A stretch of DNA of 64,000 nucleotides from JAXLVB01 sp046329195 (GTDB lineage Bacteria > Bacteroidota > Bacteroidia > Cytophagales > Spirosomataceae), in assembly GCA_046329195.1 (NCBI GenBank), contig JAXLVB010000002.1:992001-1056000 (forward strand). Reading direction: 5' to 3'. Below the pieces are notes generated by a model. That model was not told where the DNA came from. It did no database searches and saw only the letters and a list, made by a program, of their open reading frames with translations. Positions 7,905 to 15,524 of the stretch are shown here, one piece after another (position 1 is the first letter of the stretch; every line of letters starts with the position of its first letter). The position numbers and the translations under genes are program-made.

Positions 7905-8150
7905 GTATCTGAGGAAGTACTTGTTGCACCAGATGCTACTATTCCAATAACTGACACTAAAAATCCTCAACAACCCCGAAATATTGCGTTAGGACGAGAT
8001 GCAACATTAATTGCCTTTGCTGCTTATACTAAATCTGTCCCCTATTTAGGAAATGAATATGGTTCCCCTTGGGCAGAATTAAGTAGTAAACCTGAATTCA
8101 TAAAAGCCCATATTATTGCTTTTGGCTTAGCAGGTGCACATTTCAATTTT
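7905..8150 (+). pseudogene. Toxin-tip-like fragment 2, left part
   Basis: 82 codons in one frame without a start: VSEEVLVAPDATIPI ... PRNIALGRDATLIAFAAYT ... YLGNEYGSPWAELSSKPEF ... FGLAGAHFNF. The sequence is protein-like and rich in conserved-looking Gly, Trp and His, but I cannot name the family. It stops exactly where a mobile unit with 14-bp inverted ends begins (8151). The probable continuation is at 8846-9037, followed by a lipoprotein gene. I read the pair as one toxin-tip gene interrupted by the element. Confidence 0.5.
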
Positions 8151-8378
8151 CCTCCGTTGTTGGTGTTTTTCACCAACAAACAGGCGTAAGCAAAAGAGGA
8201 ATAACCCATTGAAAACCAATATAATATGTACCATCACGATAGTCAATTTTTTACTGCTACCATTCCTCCATTGTTGGTGTTTTTCACCAACAAACAGGCG
8301 TAAGCAAAAGAGGAATAACCCATTGAAAACCAATATAATATGTACCATCACGATAGTCAATTTTTTACTGCTACCATT
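8151..8378. repeat. 114-bp tandem duplication (two copies)
   Basis: 8151-8264 and 8265-8378 are nearly identical (CCTCCG versus CCTCCA at the starts). Each holds the left-end hairpin of the element and the first codons of the transposase (ATG at 8226 and 8340). The overlapping frames on both strands in this stretch are by-products. Confidence 0.95.
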
Positions 8379-8795
8379 TTGTGGTGGAAACATCTTTTAA
8401 TACCTGATCAATTCAAGCAAGTTATCTTGGATAGCATGAAGTTCTTGGTAGCACATCAGCGTGTAACTATCTAAGGGTTTGTCCTCATGCCGAATCATAT
8501 CCACATCCTGTGGCGAATCAATGAAAACTACTTGCTGGAGGAGGTACAAAGAGATTTTTTGAAATTTACAGCACAAATAATCAAATTTGACTTACAGGAA
8601 CATCACCCAGCAGTGTTAGCCCATTTTAAGGTCAATCTCAAAGATAGGCAATATCAATTTTGGGAGCGGAATCCTCTGCAAGAGAAATGGAATTTAGCAA
8701 CCCGACCCGAAGAATAGGGTTGGTCATCAGCCAAATATTATGAGATAGGCATTGATAATTTCGGCTTTCTGACCCATTATTCTCAGGAGACGTAG
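8340..8795 (+). pseudogene. REP-associated tyrosine transposase remnant C (different subfamily)
   Basis: One frame from ATG 8340 to TAG 8793 reads YHHDSQFFTATILWWKHL, 'ILDSMKFLVAHQRVTI', 'GFVLMPNHIHILW' (HUH motif HIH), 'LLEEVQRDFLKFTAQII', 'QYQFWERNPL', 'WSSAKYYEIGIDNFGF'. It has in-frame stops at 8472-8474 (TAA, where relatives have Tyr) and 8715-8717 (TAG). After 'RNPL' it jumps straight to 'QEKWNLA', so the segment that should hold the catalytic-Tyr helix and the HNNP motif is missing, apparently deleted between two 'NPL' coding repeats. It is clearly distinct from remnants A and B. Confidence 0.85.
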
Positions 8796-8845
8796 CTTGT
8801 GTTTGAGGTCGAGTAGGGTTGTTGGTCACAAGACCAACAACGGAG

Positions 8846-9037
8846 GAAATTAAAAATCAATTGGTTAGGATTCAGTTAAATCAATCATTAATCCAATATA
8901 ATTTTGGGGAATTGAATAGAGGTAAAAATTATGAGACCTTAACCAATGATTACAATACCAGTAGTCGCACAACTCAACAAATGCCATTGAACTATAATGT
9001 ACCTAAAGGTGCTAAAATCCCAAAAAGAATAAACTAA
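8846..9037 (+). pseudogene. Toxin-tip-like fragment 2, right part
   Basis: 63 codons from the element's right end to TAA 9035-9037: EIKNQLVRIQLNQSLIQYNF ... NYNVPKGAKIPKRIN. The frame continues leftwards only into the element's hairpin, where a TTG at 8819 could serve as a start, but that reads transposon DNA. It ends 4 bp before the lipoprotein gene at 9042. Probably the C-terminal part of the protein begun at 7905-8150. Confidence 0.45.
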
Positions 9038-9041
9038 ATTT

Positions 9042-9494
9042 ATGAAACAGTTACTAAGCATCGTTCTAGTAGTGATTTTAGGGGCTTGCCAAACTAAAAA
9101 GAACAAGATTGTTTTTTATATTGAAAATGGAAGTAGAGTAGATACACTAATCAACTTTAAAATATCAATAGATAAAAATCTTAAAATTGATACACTTTTC
9201 AAGTATTCCACTATTATCCCAAATTATGATACTTTTATCATTGAAGAACCCATGAGAGATAGTGTTCTAATTAGTGCAAGTACAAATACGGGAGCAAATA
9301 GACAGTTTAAAGTAAAATTTGATAGAAATGCTTATATTTTTCTTGCATATGTTCATGATTCAATTATTAACCAAAAAGAGAGAATAGTGATTGAACAAAT
9401 GAAGAAAGAACAGAAGGGATATGATCCAAGTGTACTTTTAGAGAAAAAAGCTATTCGGGAAAAAGTTCAATATACAGAATCCACATTGTATTAG
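9042..9494 (+). CDS. Lipoprotein, candidate immunity protein
   Basis: 150 residues with a lipoprotein signal (MKQLLSIVLVVILGAC; lipobox LGAC at 13-16), then a beta-rich, lysine-rich domain of unknown family. The start is 4 bp after the stop of a toxin-like tail (8846-9037), the coupled arrangement usual for toxin and immunity genes. A lipid-anchored immunity protein would protect against a toxin acting in the periplasm or on the membrane. It is intact although the preceding gene is broken. The role is inferred. The gene-free stretch 9495-9788 carries one ATAGTTATCAATTG motif (9655-9668) that recurs before 10554. Confidence 0.5.
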   Translation: MKQLLSIVLVVILGACQTKKNKIVFYIENGSRVDTLINFKISIDKNLKIDTLFKYSTIIPNYDTFIIEEPMRDSVLISASTNTGANRQFKVKFDRNAYIFLAYVHDSIINQKERIVIEQMKKEQKGYDPSVLLEKKAIREKVQYTESTLY

Positions 9495-9788
9495 TAAAAA
9501 GCGGGTTGACATAGCGTTTGCAACGTAAATTTGTTCCTGTCGGTCGTGTCCTGCAGGGCAGGCAATTATCTAAGACACCCAAATAAACCATTGTTTGCAT
9601 TAGGATTTACAAGATTGAGACAACTATCTTGAACATTTTCTATTCTTGATGTTGATAGTTATCAATTGTAACATTTGGGCGGTGCTTCGTCATTGAACTA
9701 GGCTTGGTTAGGGTTGTAGCTGCACAGAGGTGTAGATGTAGTGCATTTTTTTACAGTAAGTATTTGATTCGTGTACCATAAACAAAAG

Positions 9789-10298
9789 ATGAGTATGGTT
9801 TTCCCTAAACAACTTCGTTTGAACATTTTACTGGGTCTGGGTGGGCTGATGACAGCCGTGGGCATCGCCAAGGCACAAAACCCGCAACCCGTGGTGGTAC
9901 AAACGCCACAACGGATTGTGTCGATGTAAAATACCACAACCTCTTTTAATGTGGAGAGTTTTTTGCCTACTGTGCCCCCCTAGTCGCCCAATGCGGCGGC
10001 TATGGCTCGGTATGGGGAGTATCCAGTCAACTACTACACAGGCTTGCCTACCATTGAGATTCCGCTTTATACTGTTTCGGCTGGAGCAGTGCAAGTTGCT
10101 ACCCTACTCAACTATGGTTTTTCGAGTTATAACAGTAGTAGCGTACCATGCTTGACAGAACAGCTTAAAACAGATTTGTATGTGAATGGCAAAGACATAG
10201 AGCGAGACCTGTTTTCGTACTCAACGCCTACGGGGGAAATTCGTTTGTGTTGCTCCCTACCACTAATGGCAAAAACTACCTTTGGCAGCAGAGGGTGA
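9789..10298 (+). pseudogene. Rhs/YD-repeat protein, N-terminal stump
   Basis: One frame from ATG 9789 reads a signal peptide (LRLNILLGLGGLMTAVGIAKAQ), then after in-frame stops at 9927-9929 and 9981-9983 'SPNAAAMARYGEYPVNYYTG' and 'LPTIEIPLYTVSAGAVQV', the hallmark N-terminus of secreted Bacteroidota Rhs/SpvB-like proteins, which normally run well over 1000 residues. A one-base deletion near 10238 shifts the next part (GNSFVLLPTTNGKNYLWQQR in the +1 frame). The gene then ends abruptly at GCAGAGGGTGAGGT, the first bases of the right direct repeat, and the YD-repeat core and toxin tip are gone. It marks the island as a former Rhs toxin locus. Confidence 0.8.
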
Positions 10299-10465
10299 GG
10301 TATTTCATGGAAAATGAATATTACATAGTAGTCCACGAAATTCACAATTTGTTTTCACAATATCGGGGTTTATTGTAAGGTTTATGCCATCAGGCAGTTT
10401 TATTACGTGGGTAATTGCTTCTTCCTTCCCATTTCCAAACAAAGCGTCCGATAACGGACGCTTTT
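10288..10465. repeat. Right degenerate direct repeat bounding the accessory island
   Basis: Counterpart of 4874-5043. It starts at GCAGAGGGTGAGGTATTTCA, where the Rhs stump is cut, and ends in an intact hairpin that is decayed in the left copy. The homology includes the first codons of a lipoprotein gene in reverse, so this copy is a severed gene head plus its upstream region. Confidence 0.7.
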
Positions 10466-10469
10466 TCTT
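10441..10469 (+). terminator. Hairpin with T run
   Basis: Perfect 10-bp stem AAAGCGTCCG/CGGACGCTTT with loop ATAA followed by TTCTTTTT. It lies about 85 bp before the exporter operon and would insulate it from island transcription. Confidence 0.75.
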
Positions 10470-10476
10470 TTTACAA

Positions 10477-10515
10477 CAATTGATAACTATCTATTTTTCA
10501 TATAGTTATCAATTG
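10477..10515. promoter_or_regulatory. 14-bp inverted repeat before the exporter operon (possible operator)
   Basis: CAATTGATAACTAT (10477-10490) and its exact complement ATAGTTATCAATTG (10502-10515) around an 11-base AT-rich spacer. A third single copy is at 9655-9668. It directly abuts the sigma-54-like promoter at 10514-10529 and could bind the regulator encoded at 16692; enhancer sites are usually farther upstream, so this is tentative. Confidence 0.5.
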
Positions 10516-10529
10516 GCATTAATCTTGGA
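10514..10529 (+). promoter_or_regulatory. Candidate sigma-54 promoter (-24/-12)
   Basis: TGGCATTAATCTTGGA matches TGGCAC-N5-TTGCA at TGGCA and TTG, with GG and the -12 dinucleotide separated by exactly ten bases; the -12 element reads GG instead of GC. The distance to the adaptor start (10554) is suitable, and the operon's last genes encode a sigma-54 activator and its kinase. Confidence 0.5.
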
Positions 10530-10553
10530 ATTAGTATAGCAAATCGAATCAAA

Positions 10554-11804
10554 ATGGACAAAGAAATACCCATAATCGAACAAAACAGACGAAAAAAAAA
10601 GGTATTTGTGTATGCCGTGTTCGCTGTGATGCTGGTAGTGGCGTTGGTATGGTGGCTTCGAAGCACGCTCGATAACTCCGTCAAAACCTCAGAAATTCGT
10701 ATCGCTATCGCCGAAAAAGGAGATGTCGAAAACACCCTCACGGCGGTGGGTGAAGTGCAGCCAGCCTTTGAGCAAATCATTACTAGTCCGATTACGGCAG
10801 TGGTCAAAGAGGTGTATTTGGAGGCAGGTGCCACCGTAAAAACGGGTGACAAAATCGTAGAATTAGACAAGGAGTTTACGACCATCGAAGTTGAAAAACA
10901 AAAGAATCAGTTGGACCTCAAGCGTAATGGTATCACCAAATTGCGATGGGAATTGGAGAAAAGTTTCTTTGACTTACAAATCAATGACTCGGTAAAAGCC
11001 CTGAAAATAAACAGCTTGAAAGCAGAATTAGAAAACGCCAAGCGGCTCCACAAAGCGGGTGGCGGCACTCGTGAGGCCATTGAGCAAGCCGACCTGAACT
11101 TACGAGTAGCCCAATTAGAAAAAAAACAGCTCGAAAACGACATCCGCATCAAGCAACAAACCATGCGCTCGGACTTGAGGGAGTCGGAGCTACAAGCGCA
11201 GATTCAAGAAAAAGATTTACAAGAGCAAACTCGCAAACTCCAACAAGCAGATATTATCGCTTCTCGAAATGGAGTACTGACCTTCGTAAACAAAAACTTG
11301 GGGTCGAAAGTAAGCGAAGGCGATGTACTGGTCAAATTAGCAGATTTGGGTAGTTTCAAAATCATGGGCAGCATCTCAGACAATTACGCAGCACAAATCA
11401 AAGTGGGTATGCCTGTGATTGTGCGTATCAATGAGCAGGCCATCCGAGGAATGTTGGTGAACATTCGACCTGCTGTTCAGAACAACACTTTGCAGTTTGA
11501 CATCGCTCTTGACAAGCAATTCAGTGCGCTGCTCCGCCCCAATCAGAAAGTTGAGGTGTATCCTGTTACCGACCAGCATCTTCAAATCGTCAGGATTGCC
11601 AATGGTTCTGCGTTCAAAGGGGCGTTAGTGCAAGATGTGTTTGTGCTACGTCCCGATGGGAAAGCCGAACGTCGAAAAATCAAAATTGGCTTATCCAATT
11701 TTGATTTCGTAGAAATCACCGAAGGCATTCAAGTAGGTGAAAAGGTCATTATCACTGACTTGAGCAAGTATAAAAACGTACAAGAACTAAGCATTCAACC
11801 ATAG
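10554..11804 (+). CDS. HlyD/MacA-family periplasmic adaptor
   Basis: 416 residues. Cytoplasmic N-terminus, one membrane anchor (KVFVYAVFAVMLVVALVWWL, about 16-35), then a barrel-sandwich hybrid (VGEVQPAFEQIITSPITAVV...), a long coiled-coil hairpin (about 120-230, LELEKSF...KQQTMRSDLRES) and beta-barrel domains. It would bridge the inner-membrane ABC permease complex to the TolC-like channel encoded 2 bp downstream. First gene of a six-gene exporter set (adaptor, channel, ATPase, two permeases, then the regulator pair). A sigma-54-like promoter precedes it. Confidence 0.92.
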   Translation: MDKEIPIIEQNRRKKKVFVYAVFAVMLVVALVWWLRSTLDNSVKTSEIRIAIAEKGDVENTLTAVGEVQPAFEQIITSPITAVVKEVYLEAGATVKTGDKIVELDKEFTTIEVEKQKNQLDLKRNGITKLRWELEKSFFDLQINDSVKALKINSLKAELENAKRLHKAGGGTREAIEQADLNLRVAQLEKKQLENDIRIKQQTMRSDLRESELQAQIQEKDLQEQTRKLQQADIIASRNGVLTFVNKNLGSKVSEGDVLVKLADLGSFKIMGSISDNYAAQIKVGMPVIVRINEQAIRGMLVNIRPAVQNNTLQFDIALDKQFSALLRPNQKVEVYPVTDQHLQIVRIANGSAFKGALVQDVFVLRPDGKAERRKIKIGLSNFDFVEITEGIQVGEKVIITDLSKYKNVQELSIQP

Positions 11805-11806
11805 CC

Positions 11807-13264
11807 ATGAAAGCCAACTATTTATGCCGATTGCTGGGGGTGTTTGTTCTTATTCAACTATGCAACCCTCGGCTAAAGGCCCAAGAAAAATTATCGTTGG
11901 AGCAAGTGGTTGAGCTGGCCAAACAGCAATCCATTGCCTCTAAACAGGCCACCGCCACCAAAGAAAACCGTTACTGGCAGTGGCGCACCTATTTATCTAA
12001 TTATAAGCCTCAGTTGGTTTTGGAGGGCAATCTACCTGCCTTTACTCGGTCATTCCAGCAAGTGTTACAACCCGACGGTACGGTATTGTTTCAACCTGTT
12101 CGGAACAATAATTCGGCTTTAAATTTATGGTTGAGTCAGACCATCGGTCAAACCGGAGGGAGTATTTATGCGACTTCGGTGCTACAACGCTTTGATGATT
12201 TTGACCGAAATAATGTCCTTTATAACAGTACTCCCTTTGCAGTCGGGTATCGGCAGCCCATCTTCCAGTTCAATCCCTTGAAATGGGATCGGAAAATTGA
12301 ACCCCTCAAATACGACGAGAGCAAGCAGGCGTATTTAGAAGCGCAGGAGCAGATTGCGCTGAAAGCCAGTGGGTATTTTTTTGATTTATTGCTAGCTCAG
12401 GTGAACTTGCAAATTGCGGAAACCAATCTCCAGAATACGAATACGATTCAGAAAATTGCTCAAGAAAAGTTTGAATTGGGTAAAAATACTAGAAACGAAA
12501 TTCTGCAATTGCAATTGGAACAACTCAAAGCCTTGAAATCGGTTGGAACAGCCAAGCGTGATTTAGAGATTTCGACCTTGAACTTACGTTCTTTTCTGGG
12601 TTTGCAATCAGCTCAAAAGCTTGAATTAGTGATACCAGACCAGCTCCGTACCATTTCGTTTTCGGCAGAAACGGCACTGAAAGAAGCCTTAGAAAACCGT
12701 TCGGAGGCCATTGCCTTTCGTCGGAGACTTCAAGAAGCCAATCGGGATGTGGACAAAGCAAAAGGCGATAACAGCCTGAATGCCACCTTAGTAGCTACGT
12801 ATGGATTCTCGAATCGAGGACAACATATACCCGATTTGTACAAAAACCCTCAGAATCAACAGTCCATTGAATTGAAATTCGATATTCCGATTATGGATTG
12901 GGGGCGATCAAAATCTCGACTAAAAACGGCTCAGATTAACAAACAATTGACCGAATACACCGTGGAGCAGGATAAACTTACTTTTCAGCAAGAGATTTAT
13001 ACGCAAGTGACGCTGTTGGCTATGCTCAAGGAACAATACAGCCTCACCACTCAAGCTGATAGTATTGCCAGTGAAAAATACCAGATTGCTCGTGAGCGCT
13101 ATGTGTTGGGTAACTTGAGTATCACTGATTTAAGTATTGCCTTTCAGGAAAAAGACCAAGCTAAGCGAGATTACATCTATGCCTTGCGGGATTATTGGGG
13201 AGCGTATTATCGCATGAGGTATTTGACGTTATATGATTTTGAGAACCAACGAAAAATCAACTAA
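11807..13264 (+). CDS. TolC-family outer-membrane channel
   Basis: 485 residues with signal peptide (LCRLLGVFVLIQLCNPRLKAQ). Two OEP repeats: 'LSLEQVVELAKQQSIASKQA' starts the first; long helices 'ALKASGYFFDLLLAQVNLQI' and 'QEKFELGKNTRNEILQLQLE' form the coiled-coil tunnel; the second repeat ends with 'ERYVLGNLSITDLSIAFQE'. It is the outer-membrane exit duct for the exporter and starts 2 bp after the adaptor stop, so the two are translationally coupled. The length is in the normal range for TolC homologues. Confidence 0.93.
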   Translation: MKANYLCRLLGVFVLIQLCNPRLKAQEKLSLEQVVELAKQQSIASKQATATKENRYWQWRTYLSNYKPQLVLEGNLPAFTRSFQQVLQPDGTVLFQPVRNNNSALNLWLSQTIGQTGGSIYATSVLQRFDDFDRNNVLYNSTPFAVGYRQPIFQFNPLKWDRKIEPLKYDESKQAYLEAQEQIALKASGYFFDLLLAQVNLQIAETNLQNTNTIQKIAQEKFELGKNTRNEILQLQLEQLKALKSVGTAKRDLEISTLNLRSFLGLQSAQKLELVIPDQLRTISFSAETALKEALENRSEAIAFRRRLQEANRDVDKAKGDNSLNATLVATYGFSNRGQHIPDLYKNPQNQQSIELKFDIPIMDWGRSKSRLKTAQINKQLTEYTVEQDKLTFQQEIYTQVTLLAMLKEQYSLTTQADSIASEKYQIARERYVLGNLSITDLSIAFQEKDQAKRDYIYALRDYWGAYYRMRYLTLYDFENQRKIN

Positions 13265-13368
13265 GCGGCTCTATTTCATCATTGAAAAATAAATTCTTTC
13301 AATTTCTAATGAATGTACAACTTCAACACTTCACCGAATGGAGACTTGCTAAGATTGCCTCACCCCTA

Positions 13369-13391
13369 CCCCTCTCCATTCTGGAGAGGGG
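13369..13391. repeat. REP-like hairpin
   Basis: Perfect 10-bp arms CCCCTCTCCA/TGGAGAGGGG around TTC in the 268-bp gap between the TolC and ATPase genes. No T run follows, so REP-type repeat is preferred to terminator. The rest of 13265-13532 holds a weak sigma-54-like match (CGGCTT...TTGAG at 13442-13457) and no gene. Confidence 0.6.
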
Positions 13392-13532
13392 GTGATTATC
13401 AAGGCATTACTCCTATATAAAGAAGAGAGAGATAGGTCGGTCGGCTTCTGCCTTGAGGAGGAAAATTCCAGCAGTCAGTTATTTTAAACATACTCTTGAT
13501 TTGAACAATCGAGATACAACTTACAAAAGCTC

Positions 13533-14195
13533 ATGATTACATTAAAAAACATTGAAAAAGTGTATCGCACCGATACCATCGAGACATTGGCTCTCAACAA
13601 TATCAATCTTCACATTCAGCAAGGCGAATTTCTCTCCATAATGGGGCCGTCGGGCTGTGGCAAAAGTACGTTACTTAACATTATGGGATTATTGGATGAA
13701 CCTAGTAACGGTAGTGTGGAAATAGCAGGAAAAACTACGCAAGGGCTCAAAGATGCTCAATTGGCACACTTCCGAAACAAATCCATTGGTTTTATTTTTC
13801 AAAGCTATCATCTCATCAACGATCTGCCGGTGTTGGATAATGTTGAACTGCCTTTGCTTTATCGAAACACATCGGCATCCGAACGCAAACGCCTTGCCAC
13901 TGAAGCCTTAGAAAAGGTAGGATTAAGCAACCGCATGAAACATTACCCTTCTCAGCTTTCGGGGGGGCAAAAGCAACGGGTTGCGATAGCAAGAGCTATT
14001 GTCGGAAATCCAGAAATTATTTTGGCTGATGAGCCAACAGGAAACCTCGACAGTAACATGGGGCACGAAGTGATGGATATTTTGCAACAGCTCAACCAAG
14101 AGGGTACCACCATTGTGATGGTAACACACGACGAAAGCATGGCCAAAAAGACCAGCCGTTTGGTGCGGTTGTTTGATGGCTCGCAAGTGGTTTAA
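13533..14195 (+). CDS. ABC transporter ATP-binding protein, MacB/LolD type
   Basis: 220 residues. Walker A GPSGCGKST (about 39-47), Q-loop 'IGFIFQSYHLI', signature LSGGQKQR (about 142-149), Walker B 'IILADEPTGNLDS' and H-loop 'VTHDES' are all intact. LolD/MacB-type ATPases are cytoplasmic and drive mechanotransmission permeases. It lies before the two permease genes (59 and 4 bp gaps) of the same exporter. Confidence 0.95.
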   Translation: MITLKNIEKVYRTDTIETLALNNINLHIQQGEFLSIMGPSGCGKSTLLNIMGLLDEPSNGSVEIAGKTTQGLKDAQLAHFRNKSIGFIFQSYHLINDLPVLDNVELPLLYRNTSASERKRLATEALEKVGLSNRMKHYPSQLSGGQKQRVAIARAIVGNPEIILADEPTGNLDSNMGHEVMDILQQLNQEGTTIVMVTHDESMAKKTSRLVRLFDGSQVV

Positions 14196-14254
14196 TCCAA
14201 TCTTCTAAATCGGTTTCAACATCAGGATTTTGTGTCCTATTATCCAAAAAAGTC

Positions 14255-15520
14255 ATGTTAAAAAATTATTTAAAAATCACCTTGGCGGTGCTAAAACGTC
14301 GAAAATTCTTCACTTTTATCAGCTTGTTTGGCATTAGCTTTACGCTATTGGTATTGATCGTGGTCACGGCATTTTTAGAACACTTGTTTGCCCCGGGTTA
14401 TCCCGAACTCAAAGGCGACCGAATTCTGTACGTCACCCGGATGACACTTCGGGATACGCAAAAAGGCTATATGTCAGGTTCTAATATCAGCTACAAGCTC
14501 ATTAAAAACTACGTTGAAAAACTAACAGATGTAGAATTAGTGGGTATTGCGACGGAGATCAATTCCATAAATGCTTACACTAACCATCAAAAAATCAAAC
14601 TTCAGTATTGCTTTACCGATGGTAACTACTGGCAAATCAATGACTTTGATTTTGTAGAAGGTAAATCGTACACCAATCAAAATTTGGCAAACAACGATTA
14701 TGTAGCTGTTATCAATGAAGATACTCGTGACCGATATTTTGGAAAAGGCATACCAGCGGTTGGCAAAACCTTAGAAGTGAACAATATCACTTACCGAATT
14801 ATTGGCGTAGTAAGAGGCTGTCCGATTTTTAGACGATTTACCTCTGCCGACGTATTTTTACCCTATACTACCACTAAGTCAGACTACAAATCGGCACCTT
14901 TGATGGGACCCTTTGCAGCCCTCATTTTGGCCAAAAACACCAACGATTTACCCCGAATTAAGGAGGAATTTCAGTCATTATTGACCAAAGTAACGCTCAA
15001 CGACATGAAACAAGGAGACTATCAACCAGACCAACTTACCTGTCATGCGGATACCTTTTTAGGGTCGCTTTTATATAATTTAAAGCATACGTTTGGTATC
15101 GAGGGCGATGGCGATAGTGCCATAGTCTATTTTTATTTGGTTTTGGTGGGTTTTGCACTGCTTTTTATGTCATTGCCAGCGCTGAATCTTGTCAATATCA
15201 ATCTCAGTCGAATCATGGAGCGAGCCTCCGAGATTGGTATTCGCAAGGCATTTGGGGCATCAACCAAGACACTTACGATGCAGTTTGTCATCGAAAATGT
15301 AATCATCACCCTCTTGGGAGGTTTACTTTCTTTACTATTTTCAGAAGCCCTTTTGTTTTACATCAATCAAAGCGGATTGATTCCATATATTGATTTGGTC
15401 ATTAATTTCAAGGTGTTTTTAATTGCCATTGCCATTAGCGTTGTATTCGGCTTGCTGTCAGGAGTTTACCCAGCCTGGCGTATGTCAAAATTACAAATTG
15501 TAGAAGCCCTCAAACAATAA
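14255..15520 (+). CDS. ABC transporter permease (FtsX/MacB family) 1
   Basis: 421 residues. N-terminal helix (about 18-40, FFTFISLFGISFTLLVLIVV), a periplasmic MacB-type domain (about 45-280) and three C-terminal helices. The coupling loop reads 'RIMERASEIGIRKAFGASTK'. It begins 59 bp after the ATPase gene and is followed 4 bp later by a second, divergent permease, so the working exporter is probably a heterodimer of the two. Substrate unknown; relatives export peptides, lipids or antibiotics. Confidence 0.92.
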   Translation: MLKNYLKITLAVLKRRKFFTFISLFGISFTLLVLIVVTAFLEHLFAPGYPELKGDRILYVTRMTLRDTQKGYMSGSNISYKLIKNYVEKLTDVELVGIATEINSINAYTNHQKIKLQYCFTDGNYWQINDFDFVEGKSYTNQNLANNDYVAVINEDTRDRYFGKGIPAVGKTLEVNNITYRIIGVVRGCPIFRRFTSADVFLPYTTTKSDYKSAPLMGPFAALILAKNTNDLPRIKEEFQSLLTKVTLNDMKQGDYQPDQLTCHADTFLGSLLYNLKHTFGIEGDGDSAIVYFYLVLVGFALLFMSLPALNLVNINLSRIMERASEIGIRKAFGASTKTLTMQFVIENVIITLLGGLLSLLFSEALLFYINQSGLIPYIDLVINFKVFLIAIAISVVFGLLSGVYPAWRMSKLQIVEALKQ

Positions 15521-15524
15521 AGCC

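Larger units (their letters stand above)
8151..8846 (+). mobile_element. 696-bp RAYT-carrying unit with 14-bp perfect inverted ends
   Basis: The left end CCTCCGTTGTTGGT (8151-8164) is the exact reverse complement of the right end ACCAACAACGGAGG (8833-8846). Each end is half of a hairpin: TTGTTGGTG-ttttt-CACCAACAA at 8157-8179 and GTTGTTGGTC-acaa-GACCAACAAC at 8818-8841. The unit encloses a broken Y1 transposase (8340-8795) and a 114-bp tandem duplication. This is the arrangement of a transposase between two inverted REP palindromes. No clear target-site duplication was found (Y1 enzymes do not usually make one). Confidence 0.7.

Noticed and set aside
8127..8400. 88-codon frames on both strands with internally repeated protein sequence
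   Set aside because: They are produced by the 114-bp tandem duplication; the real content is the transposase remnant and its hairpins.
9533..9556. CCTGC-AGG-GCAGG as a further REP hairpin
   Set aside because: The stem is only 5 bp, and there is no second copy nearby; too weak to list.
13442..13457. Second sigma-54 promoter before the ABC ATPase gene
   Set aside because: Spacing is right (GG then ten bases), but -24 and -12 elements match poorly (CGGCTT, TTGAG).
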